Below, piece after piece: positions 23,723-33,821 of a stretch of DNA of 64,000 bases (position 1 is the stretch's first letter; every line of letters starts with the position of its first letter). Where the stretch lies: the NCBI GenBank assembly GCA_020744425.1, contig JAGMUV010000013.1, forward strand, positions 248,001-312,000, written 5' to 3'. Position numbers and translations under genes: made by a program. Origin of the DNA: Dactylonectria macrodidyma (lineage: Eukaryota; Ascomycota; Sordariomycetes; Hypocreales; Nectriaceae). The notes below the pieces were generated by a model. It did not search any database. It was given only the letters and a program-made list of their open reading frames with translations, and was not told the DNA's origin.

Positions 23723-26613
23723 TTATTCTCCCTCCGGTGACTGACTCTTAAGCCAGGTATAGTAGTCTTCTCTATCCCGGCCTAATAAATTGTTCTCCTC
23801 ATGTATACTAAACCCGATCAGCCTGAGAAACTGTCCACCGGTGTATTTTCGGTGGATCTTTATACAGGAAGCAACAAAGAACAGCTTCTCCTTTATTGTC
23901 GCCATCTCCCAGTAATACGGCTTACCCAGCCTCAAAATAACGCCTGTAGTCTCCGAGGTATCTGGCGGATTCTCAACGGAATTCAAATCTTCAAAGTTCC
24001 ATGTCTTTCCTATCGAGAAAGAACGGTCGGGGTTCTCTCTTATCTTATGCATGCGCACGCGTCCGGACTGGCGGACCGCTAGGGCTAGCACCCGGAGCTT
24101 CATGTTGGAGCCGACTCTGTTGCTATCCAATGGTGGATTTCCTGGGTCGCTGGCGTACTCAATCACGCTGACGTGGGTGATGTAACTCTCCATCAGCTGA
24201 TCCCCATCTGGCGCTTTCTTACTAAAACAGCTAGATATGATGCGTGTCTTTTCGTCCTCAAACCGCTCAGCCCGGCTCATCGGCGGATTTGCAGGAGCCC
24301 CCTCCTGGATTATGTCCTCACCGAGAGGTGGCGCTTGCGTCTTGTACGAGTCCCGCGATGGCGTAGCCATGGTTGACCGGATGAGCAGTTGTAATCGTTT
24401 TCCCTCGTCGTGTTCTCGTGTCTGGTTCCAGCCGGTGTGGCCGCTGTTGCATACTTCAAATAGCATGGGTAAGATGAGGGTATTCATCGCGGAACTTTTA
24501 CCCATTGGGTCCGGCTCGGCACCGAGATTGGTAAAGGAGGAGCCTTGGATGTTCAAGTCCTTGAAGGTTTGCTGCCAGGCTTGGGAGAAACCCCTATCCC
24601 TCAGCCACTGCTGAACGCTATCCATTGTCCACTGCGGACCAGGGTCTTCGTGATCATTGTCGCCATGCCTACTATTTTCGTCACTCGCTTCATCTATAGA
24701 AGAGTCGCTAGCCTCATCAGGCATCGGTTCGCGGATCTCCAGGCCCTCAATTGCCAGTGGAATAGACACCAAAGCGAGGAGCCTGAGGTGCCTCGCAACG
24801 TGGCGACAGAACGCCTTGGAATTATCCGCCAGCACAGGGTCCTCCTTCCAATCCACGCAGAAGGGACACGAAGACGTATCAAGTGTCTGGCTCTGCTGCT
24901 CGCATGCTTCTAGGAGAAGCGGAAGCTGGTTCTCCGTCACGTTGGCTCGGTGATCAGATTTGATGTGCGCTGCAATGTCCTCCTCCGCAGGATATGAGAC
25001 CTGCGAGCCTGGGCATAGAGTGCAACACCAATGTTTTTGATGATAGGTGATCTCGTGTTCGAACCATTCGTGCCGCGTTTCAAACAGTTTCAAGGAGCAG
25101 TCTTTGAAGATACAGACGTATGGCTGAAGATCAGTGAACACATGCTTCCTAAATTCGCTGTCAGCGAAGGGGACCTTCAGACAGAATCATAACCGCGAAA
25201 ACACGCGGTCGTTTGAGAAACTCACTTCCACTCGTATCTATTCTCCAAGTTCTGGACGGTCCTGCAGTAGGGGCACTCGATTGGCTCTCCATAGTTCAGC
25301 TGCACACCATCCAAGACCATGTCGGACAAATCGGGGATATTGAGGCCGGTACCCTCGCTGTCCATAGTACTCGTCATGAAAGAGGTCGCTGACGTATAAA
25401 TCGACGCTGCTTCCGGCTCATTGCTCGAACTGGATTGCAGAGTTGGCACCACATCTTCTTCCCTGTACGAGGTTGCGATGGTTTCAGTTTCAGTGTTCAC
25501 ATTGGTCAACACTTCGGGCGCCTTGGAGATCTTAGCGCGGTGCTGCTGTCTGTATCGGATGAGCTCTCTTCTCCTGGTGATTGCGTCACCCATGCGTTGC
25601 GCCAGCCAGGGAACCTGTCGTGCCTTGGGGAACTTATCCTCAACATAGGTAACATCGGCAGAGCTATCTAGAGAATCGAGAGAGTCTACGCCTGGAAGTC
25701 TGCCTTTGGGCCTGAGTCTTCTAATTAGGATAGATAATGAGAAGAGGTGGCTGATGGACGAATGAAGGCTACCGAGTAGTTGCTCTAACTCGGTTGTGCA
25801 CTCCGAAGCGGTGTCAAGACTGTCTTCAGTGATGCTGGCGTCTGCGGCGGCTGGTGCTGATCGATTGGGACGTTTTCCAGCCATAATTTCACCGACTATA
25901 ATCTCACAAAGATCAGAGGCGGAATATGCAGTGGGAAATAACCCATGACGCATACATACCTCGACTGCCAGTGTCTATGAGCCGTTTCAATCCAGACACT
26001 ACGCTGGATCGCATGACTGGGCCATCTCTAAGCCGGTAATCAAGGGACCTTGGAGACTTGGAATCCTGAAACGCGCCAAGGTTTGCTGCCCATACTCTGA
26101 ATCTGCCCAGCTCGTCTTCTAAGAGATGGCACAGATCTGCCGGTAAACCCTGTTCTGGTTGGGTCTCTTCTGGTGCCTGAGCCGTGCCTACCAAGGATTC
26201 TAGCAGTACATTGCAGCTTAATGCCAGGGAATCTATATTTGCCAGGGCGTCTCTGTGCTGATGTATGTATCCTGGCGAGTTTTGCGAGGATGTAAACTCG
26301 CTGATAGACTGGCGCTGCCCAAGGTCCCCCAAGCGATGGCGGAGTCTCTCGCCTGTGAGATGATTCAGTATCATGCATTTTTCTAACGCATTCTAACAAG
26401 GCATAATGATGTGTTGAAGAGTGAGGGCCACATACGATACTTGCGCTGTGCTGTCCGGTTCTGGATTCTCCGCCGTTCCGCTTCGTCGATAACCGCTTTG
26501 AGGTCATTGTCCATGGGGTTGATGCCTGACAACGGCCTGTTCAGCCTCGCTTTCGCCAACTCCGGGCTTAGAGACTGAGACGGAGCCGCCTTATCTTCTC
26601 CGTCGGCGTTCAT
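23723..26613 (-). CDS. Multidomain protein: bZIP-like basic region, zinc fingers, SAM, Sec3-type PIP2-binding PH domain
   Basis: Four exons (26436-26613, 25960-26352, 25226-25895, 23723-25148) join in phase to 888 residues. Exon 1-2 junction restores a fungal bZIP-like basic region, RRRIQNRTAQRKYRERLRHR (about 47-66), but no clear leucine zipper follows. Around residues 140-170 comes FRVWAANLGAF...SLDYRLRD, a phrase frequent in fungal zinc-finger proteins. Exon 3-4 carries ECPYC...RYEWKKHVFTDLQPYVC with C2H2-like Cys/His pairs to about residue 540. A SAM domain starts at WTMDSVQQWLRDRGFSQAW (about 587). The last 180 residues (KTRIISSCFSKKAPDGDQLM, SGRVRMHKIREN, FSIGKTWNFEDL, KPYYWEMAT, KYTGG) match the Sec3 N-terminal PIP2-binding PH domain, without the rest of the exocyst subunit. 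Combination suggests a nucleic-acid-type head fused to a membrane-phosphoinositide sensor; function unknown. Confidence 0.8.
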
Positions 26614-26900
26614 GATGCGAGATATGAGAACGAGAGCGCGTGGCCGTTACTGCCGCTCATCGAGCGTCCATTTTGCTGATTCAGATCGTGGGCGGGGATT
26701 AGGAAATAATCTCAGCCTTAAACGGCACACCTGTTTGAGGAATAATATTGTATCCCCATGCTAAACTTGCGGGGAAAACGAAGAATGCATATATCGAGGC
26801 ACAGCTCGCGCTGACCTGAGTGAGCGTTTTCAGCCGCACGCACATCCCCTCTCATTCAGCTGGGCGTCTCCGGCTAGCACCATCAATCATCCTCTTCGCC
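26614..26900. promoter_or_regulatory. Divergent promoter of the SAM/Sec3-PH and DUF7580-like genes
   Basis: Two start codons face away from each other across 287 bases, so the pair may be co-expressed. No CGGAGSKCCG site of the kind found at the enzyme genes is present (one lone CTCCGG near 26869). Confidence 0.45.
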
Positions 26901-28957
26901 ATGTCCGGATTCGAGATTGCCGGGATCGTTCTGGGCGCTTTACCTCTCCTCTCCGAATCCTGCAATGATCTGCGCAACGCCTTCAGGTCCCTCAAATCCT
27001 GGTGGCGGTTCGAAACCGACTTCGACAATTTTGTAGCGGCAATCCAGAGGGAGCAGATTGCATTCTCGCAAAACCTCGAGATTCTTATCGACCCCCTGGA
27101 CCTCCCGGATGTCGATAAGGAGACTCTTCAGAACGACTCCGGGTCGGATCTGTGGCATGAGTCCCGTGTCCAGGTGCAGCTGCGGCGCCGCATCCAGAGT
27201 AGATACCACGAATGGTTCATGAAACAGTTGGCCGACATCAATAGCGCCGTGGCCAAGTTGCACAGCTTGCTTCCAATTGGAAAGGTAAGGAAGTCACGTT
27301 TCAGGATAATTTCCCTCAATAAATTCCTACGTCCATGTTTGCTAAGTCATGTTTGCCGTCCCCGAAGGTGTATCTCATCGACTCGACGAGCCTAGAGGGA
27401 GAGATGTTCCGATTGAAGACAAGCTTCTCCAGTCAGAAGGATGACTTGTTGAAAATTATCAAGGATCGAAACGAAGATCTCTTCCAGTTTCTCAGCCGCG
27501 CCTCGCACGTCTCTCACGTGACAAGGAATAAATCGGCTGTGTCGGTGGGATCTATCACCCCGTTCTTAGCATTTCAGAGTCAGGCACGACAAATCTATGA
27601 ATGCGTTCAGCGTCACTGGACGTGCACCTGTGCCGGTGTTCATCCCTGTGGAGTCACCATCTCCCCCAACCGCGACAAGAAAGAGACGCTAGAAATGAGG
27701 CTCCTGTTCCGCGAGGAGGCCAAGCTGACGAATTTGAAGGTCAGGCTTGATATGAACCGGCCCAAGGCATCTCAGCCCCAGACTTATCCCTCAAAGGATG
27801 AGGACTTGGCAGTGCTGCGTAAGCAAATGGCGTTCAAGGAGCAAATAAAGAAGAAGGTGGATAAAAGCCCTAAGAGCTTCTTTTACTCTCTAGGAGCCGC
27901 GGCCATGTCATCAATCGAGGCTCGAGCGAGGCCGGAATCAAAGAGCTGGGATTTAGAGAAGCCGACAGTGCGGCTAAAGAAGCGCCTGTTTCCGTCTCGT
28001 GACAAGAAGCTGAACGTTGCGTCAGTTTCGGCTTCGCATCTATCCCAAGCCACGACTCCCACTAGCGGAACTAGCTTGACGAGCCTGTAAGTGCTCGGTG
28101 ATTGTGTGCTACTAGTTAGGTGTTATTTCCCATGCTGATTTCATCTCTACAGGGTGACTCCATCTCCCCGACGTGTACAGTTCGCAGATGACGATAGTGC
28201 TGCTGCTTCTGTGGAACAAATACCAGAGCCTGCCACACTCATGGAGGATTTTTGCTCGCTGATCAAAACCCCTCTTGAGGACCCCGACATAAAATTTTGG
28301 AACTCTGGCCTTGAAAGCAGAGTCCTCTTGTTGTTGGACTCTACGGAGAACATGCAGCCGCAGGAAAACCAGCTGAAATCCCTGGAGGATTTTTTACAAG
28401 CTACTTCAAGACGAGATAAGCGGTTGGAGCAAGCTGTAGTAGTGCTCCAAACCCTACTTTGTCTAGGACCTTTGCCATGGGTTCCTCTCACGTGGAAGAA
28501 GTCGCAAGTGTTTCTTCACGCCCCCGACTGGGACACCAACGAGCCCAAGCCATACCTCTCACACGCCTCACTGAAGCTCGCCATCTTGGAAAAGCCAGCC
28601 TCTCTCACCCCAGCCGAGAAAGCCAAGTCGTGCATGTTTGCGATCGGCGTGCTTCTCCTCGAGCTGTTATTCAGAGAGTCCCTCGAGCGGCAGCCATACC
28701 GAGCCGGGTTTCTAGGGCCCACGGGCCAGCCGAACGAGTTTACAGATCTCTGTACGGCTATGCAATGGCAGAAGAGGGTGGAGGAGGAGTGCGGCTATGG
28801 ACTGGCGGATGCTATTCGCCGTTGTATTCTATGCTCCTTCGATGCAGCTCCAGACCTCTCCGACCCCATGTTCGTGCAATCCGTGTGGCAAGGGGTGGGT
28901 GAGCCAGTGGAGGAGTTCTTATTGCAATGGAAGAGGGATCCAAGCACATACTCTTAG
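26901..28957 (+). CDS. DUF7580-like fungal protein of unknown function
   Basis: Three exons (26901-27284, 27368-28086, 28153-28957) encode 635 residues. The opening MSGFEIAGIVLGALPLLSES is the hallmark start of a large fungal family whose N-terminus forms a hydrophobic helix resembling that of HeLo-type proteins; the C-terminal third (PKPYLSHASLKLAILEK..., FAIGVLLLELLFRESLE, and a helical end) resembles a degenerate kinase-like or DUF7580 region in which a 'cluster of helix with LLELL' follows an AEK segment. No catalytic kinase residues are seen. Middle part is basic and disordered. The divergent partner carries a phosphoinositide-binding domain. A link to incompatibility or immune-type signalling has been proposed for similar N-termini, but nothing here proves it. 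Confidence 0.72.
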
Positions 28958-29668
28958 GAATATGATAATGGTGTTTAGTAGATGCTCAAATAGAAAATAT
29001 AATGTTACTGCTTAGATAAGGATAAAACAGAAATGGGACACATTATCTCATGCGATAAAAGGTGACAGGATCAACATCAGAGTAAGTACAGGTCCGATCA
29101 CGCGTGTATAGTTTATATGATCAAGGTGGCTCACTGATACGGTCATGCAATGCTATTTCTGTCCAAGGATGTCCCGGGGAGAAATTTAGAAAATCAAGCA
29201 AGTCTCTAGGGTAAGTACTTTTCACGACGTGTTAGTGCAATCACGACCGGATAGTTTGGATAATTAAGGTTAGAATCCGGATATCCAAATCCAGATCTAG
29301 CTAGTATTCCCTTGAAGAGTGTCAACTAGACTCCTCCATTTAAAGACCGCTTGTGACATTTCTCCGCATGGGGAGCTGAGAGCGAGCGGGGCACTTGGTA
29401 TAGTGCGTTCTGATGGCTCGGGTTTTACGCTACTTACGAAGCAAATGGAAATAAACCCCGCTCATGAACAACCGGCTACTACCCGAAGAGTCTCGGAGGT
29501 CCGGTTTCTTCTGGCTATCGGCGCCTACAATTAAAACCGGTCACGTTCCCGGAATCATCGTTCCGATAGACCCTTTAGCTGCCCTCTATATCCGAAATCC
29601 AACCCCCCATCACCCTTAACCTCCGCAATAACTTGACTTATGCACGGCAAAATTACTCGATATCAGCC
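28958..29668. promoter_or_regulatory. Intergenic and alcohol dehydrogenase promoter with CGGAGGTCCG site
   Basis: No gene is present. CGGAGGTCCG at 29494-29503, 166 bases before the ADH ATG, is the exact reverse complement of the site at 16454-16463. A looser inverted pair CGGAATCATCGTTCCG lies near 29549-29564. Confidence 0.5.
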
Positions 29669-30760
29669 ATGTCAAACAACACAATTCCGTCCGCCCAGCA
29701 CGCGGTTGTTGTCAAGAAGCTGGGGAAGGACTGGAAGGTTGAAATTGATCCATCCTACGCCGTACCTGAACTCCAGCCAGGTCAGGCTCTTGTTCGACTG
29801 TCGTACACGGGAGTCTGCCACTCAGATCTATCCTTGATTAACGGAGGATGGAATCGACAGATGTCTTGTGACGTTCCCGGACATGAGGGAGTTGGCGAGA
29901 TTGTGGCTTATCATGCCGACACGGATTCGACTACAGTCCCGCCATTGGGCAGCAAGGTCGGCGTGCCGTTGATTCGACGCCCTTGCGAAACTTGTTTGCC
30001 CTGCAAACTAGCCGATGGCGAGGTTCTCTGCCCCAATAGTGGCTTCAACGGTTTGGAGTCCAACGGCACGTACCAGCAGTACATCTCAGTTTATACTTCA
30101 TACCTGGTTCTGCTCCCAGAGGCACCGACCATAGGCGACGCCCTCTTTGCGCCGGTGCTATGCGGAGGAGTTACTGCATACAAAGCACTCAAGAAATGCG
30201 GTGCTGAAAAGGGAGACTGGGTCGCTATTGCTGGAGCCGGAGGCGGTCTGGGCAGTTTTGCAGTGCAGTACGCTGTGGCTATGGGTATGCGTGTGATTGG
30301 GATTGATACTGGGGAAGAAAAGAAAGACGCGACAATGAGACTCGGCGCTACAGCATTCGTCGATTACCGCGTGGAGAGCGACGTGCCGAAGAGCGTCAAC
30401 GACATCACTGGTGGCACAGGCGTCCAAGCAGCCATTGTCCTTGCACCCAGCGAGGTGACATATAATCAAGCCCTCCAGTACGTTGGCTATCAGGGCTGTA
30501 TCGTGTGCGTTGGACTTCCCCACGAAGACGCCAGAATGGCTGTGCCGCCGGGACTCGTCATTCACCGCGATATTTGCATCCGTGGCTCCATGGTGGGCAC
30601 GCGCAAGGATATTGGCGAGGCACTTGACTATGTGGTTCGCGGGCTTGTGAAGCCGGATGTTGTTGTTCACCCTTTGGAGGACATTGCCCAAATCTACCAG
30701 AAGATGGAGGAGAATAATGTTGTGGGACGGACGGTTCTGGATTTAAGGCGCGAGGGATGA
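29669..30760 (+). CDS. Zinc-dependent alcohol dehydrogenase (medium-chain, yeast ADH1-like)
   Basis: Single exon, 363 residues, starting at MSNNT; a 12-residue upstream extension lacks ATG. Catalytic-zinc ligands are Cys50 (GVCHSD), His72 (PGHEGVG) and Cys165 (VLCGG); structural-zinc cysteines are at 106, 109, 112 and 121, with one extra residue in the last spacing compared with yeast ADH. The NAD motif is GAGGGLG (about 188-194), followed by an acidic residue at the end of the next strand (IGIDTGEE), which favours NAD. It would oxidise primary or secondary alcohols in the cytosol. It lies tail-to-tail with the MFS gene and has in its promoter a palindromic site shared with the monooxygenase region, so it probably belongs to the same regulon. 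Physiological substrate unknown. Confidence 0.92.
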   Translation: MSNNTIPSAQHAVVVKKLGKDWKVEIDPSYAVPELQPGQALVRLSYTGVCHSDLSLINGGWNRQMSCDVPGHEGVGEIVAYHADTDSTTVPPLGSKVGVPLIRRPCETCLPCKLADGEVLCPNSGFNGLESNGTYQQYISVYTSYLVLLPEAPTIGDALFAPVLCGGVTAYKALKKCGAEKGDWVAIAGAGGGLGSFAVQYAVAMGMRVIGIDTGEEKKDATMRLGATAFVDYRVESDVPKSVNDITGGTGVQAAIVLAPSEVTYNQALQYVGYQGCIVCVGLPHEDARMAVPPGLVIHRDICIRGSMVGTRKDIGEALDYVVRGLVKPDVVVHPLEDIAQIYQKMEENNVVGRTVLDLRREG

Positions 30761-31035
30761 GTATTATGTTTATGTCTTTAAATCTCACTTCTGTCAATTG
30801 GGAAGAACTCTCATGGATAATTCACGAGATTCTTAGGATAGTTTTGCTGTGAATCGGAAATACTAGTTTTTTTAGCGGTTGTCATAGGTGACATCAGACA
30901 GCTTCTGTCTCAATCGGAGTTGACATTTATTGACTATGGAAGCCGAGACGACGACTCGATCTCGTTGAACCCACTATGCAAGCTATCGTTCTAGACCCGA
31001 CCTGCAATATCACCAATGCGTAGCAAAAGTGGATC

Positions 31036-32891
31036 TCAGTAGGTATGCACCTTTGAGTTGCGCGACAACTTGCGCAGTCTTTTACCGTAGATGGAGAAGA
31101 ATATGATGCCAAAGATGGTCGGTCCAATGATGAGCGCGAACTCACACATCAGAAGTGGAACAAATCCGGATTTCTTGACCCAGTCCGTCACATAGTGGCC
31201 CATACCGAACTAAATAATGTCAGCTTGAGTTCTTTATGTGGCCATGGATGGGGAGAAATGCATACCCCGAATGAGTTCTTCAACACAGTTGCAATTGTCA
31301 TGATCTGTCCCGCAACGGGCTTGTAGCAGTCAACCGCGTACTGTGTGAAGCATTAATAAATGTTATTCGAGTGCCTCTAACGAGAACGGAGTTTCTTACT
31401 GTGATACCAATCGTGCAAAGGCTAACCGTCATCAATCCAATGCCCCCAAACCCGATGGTAATAATGGCCTGCCAAGGCCACGAGCGATCAAAGCCGAGAC
31501 CGACGACAATGAGAGCAATGGCAGAGAGGATAGTAAAAGGAATTAGAGAGACCAGACGCATTTCAGGCTCTCTGATGCCGTTGTTTCGCTTTGTCAGATA
31601 CATGGCGACCCAGTCCGACACAGGGCCAGCCGTAAAGACGCCCAGGGTGCCACCACAGACTAAAGCCAGGTTACTCAAGCCCACCTGACTGTTGTCGAAG
31701 TTGTATGGCGGCGCAACTAAAGCCATGGACTCGGTGTAGTTCAAAGTCAATAGGCCGCTCGCTGGGAATGCTAGCATCCACGATCCGAAGAGGACGATGG
31801 GAAAACGTAACAGCACAAATGGAGTAATGACGTGACGAGAGATCTTGGAGATGGCCTCACTATCCGCCGATTGGAGGAGCTGAAATTGACGTTTGCTGGG
31901 TCGACCTTTACCGAGAAACTGATCTCTGTCGATGGTCTGGTCGGGCGATGCTTCGGCATGTTCAGAGTCGTGCTTCTCGCTGGGCGGGGTGGTATTTTCC
32001 GTAGACCCATTGTTAACGGGAAGTCGAATGTACTTTGTTTCCGGGTGGAAGAAGATGATCAAGAGCAAAGACAGACCAGTAAACCCAGAAATCATCCAGT
32101 AAAAGGTCCTCCAAGACCCAAAGCGCTTCTCGCACTCGCCGGCAATGATGGGCCCGAGGAACATGCCGTTGAATAGGGCAAAGAAGTAAGCACCCATGAA
32201 GCGGCCGCGCTCGTGCAGGAAGAAAACGTCGCTAACGACCATGGGCATGAGACTCTCACCAATCGACATGCCAATGCCGATCAGGATGCGTGCGCCCATG
32301 AACGAGCCGTATGACTGGGAGGCTCCGTGCCAGAGAGAAGCGCCGAGACAGACCAGGGAGGAGGCGATGAGGATGAAGCGTCTTCCGTATACTTCGGCAA
32401 TGGGAACGAGGATCAGATTGGCGTATCCTGTGACGAGGACAAGAGCACTTGTCTGAAGGAAAGGTCAGTTGGTGTTCATGACGAGCAAGTGTCAAGTAGA
32501 TAGTTGGGAGAGCATACTAGCAGTGCAATGGCTTCAGCATCCTTGTTGAACTGCGCCTCAAACACCGGCGTCAACGGCGATACCGACAAAGCCGAAATGA
32601 CGGAAGTGAGGATAAAAAACACTTCATTAAGGACAATCGTCCATTTCCAAAAGGGCGACCAATTCTGCAACGCGGACATCATATATTAGTGCCGCAGTCA
32701 GATCGGAGAAAAGGGCGAATCAAACGCACCAAGGGATCGTCAGAGTTATGCGACGGCTGTGGAACTAGGACGGTGCCTGCACGATCGTTCTGCGAGTGCG
32801 TAAGGTGGCTGCCAAGATAATCTTCCATCAACTCTGTGCCGGGATAGATTTCCACGCTGATTCGCGCTTGTGCTTCTGGATCGTGGGCCAT
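31036..32891 (-). CDS. MFS transporter (DHA1-like), 12 predicted helices
   Basis: Five exons (32730-32891, 32518-32664, 31400-32452, 31266-31340, 31036-31209) join to 536 residues. The protein has a polar N-terminus, then FWKWTIVLNEVFFILTSVIS (helix 1), PIAEVYGRRFILI (motif A-like loop between helices 2 and 3), GARILIGIGMSIGESLMPMVVSDVFFLHERGRFMG (helices 4-5), a long polar central loop with many Ser/Glu, and six C-terminal helices ending FGIIFFSIYGKRLRKL. Such proteins export drugs or metabolites or take up small solutes by proton coupling. The promoter has a site that is an exact reverse complement of one at the monooxygenase gene, so it likely moves a substrate or product of the shared pathway. 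Direction of transport is unknown. Confidence 0.87.
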
Positions 32892-33821
32892 GATTTGTTG
32901 TAGTTACGTGAAAACAGAAGATGATTAGGCTGGAGAATCTTCGAGATATGCGTTTGATAGCTGTATGTTTCGATGCTCCCCTCGCAGCATCTTATATACC
33001 GCCGTTCATCGCAGCTTCGGTGCGCCGGACGCCAGGGTTCGCAATGAACAGCTGGGCTATCGAGACGCTACGGAGCGCCGGTCCAATCGGCGAAGGGTGT
33101 AATCGAGGAGAACCCTGGGTCGTGGGGAAGAAAATGGAGCGACCCCACGGGGATGTTAGCCTTCCCCGCGTTCGAAACTGGTAGGGGAGGACTCTTCATC
33201 CATGAGCTGATGACTGCAAGCGAGCATCGTCGGCTTATCAGGCCATCGTAGCGTTACAGTTGCCATAAGACCAAAAGGGAATGTGACCAGGACGAAGGGT
33301 TTTGTTTACACTTGGAATCTCAGCATTTATATCAAATGTGAAATGCCGAAAAGAAAAACACCACAGCACACACAGCGCAGCAATACGTAGAGGCCTGAGT
33401 AAGGCGGAGAAGAAAGGTTTTGATGAGGCTGTGGATGCTATTCGCACTGCAAGCCGCATCCCAGGCCCAGCCGAATTATGGCATCAAGATTACGAAGCCT
33501 GCTTCAATGTACAGCAAACTAGAAAACTTGTTATTTCTCTTTCGCTTGAGTAACGTCGGATAAAATGTATAACAGAACCTTGGCATACTCGAGCCCCAGA
33601 ATTTAGTCTCTTTCTATAGCGAGGTCAACCGTCACTTTCTCCCATGTCTTTATCATTATTAATATTATACGGCGCTTTAAGGATATCTGTATTTTGTATG
33701 CGTTAGGCGCTCGCACCTCCCGGTCTAACCAACTTGAATAGTCGTAAAACACGCATAAACCGAGTCATCCAGAGACGAGTCGCTGCCAATTCAAGTCAAA
33801 GAAACAGTTTGCAAGCCTAGT
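32892..33821. promoter_or_regulatory. MFS promoter region and intergenic sequence
   Basis: CGGAGCGCCG at 33071-33080 lies 180 bases before the transporter ATG and recurs as its reverse complement at 16576-16585. The rest of the region has no recognisable gene; a plus-strand frame at 33302-33553 lacks features. Confidence 0.45.
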
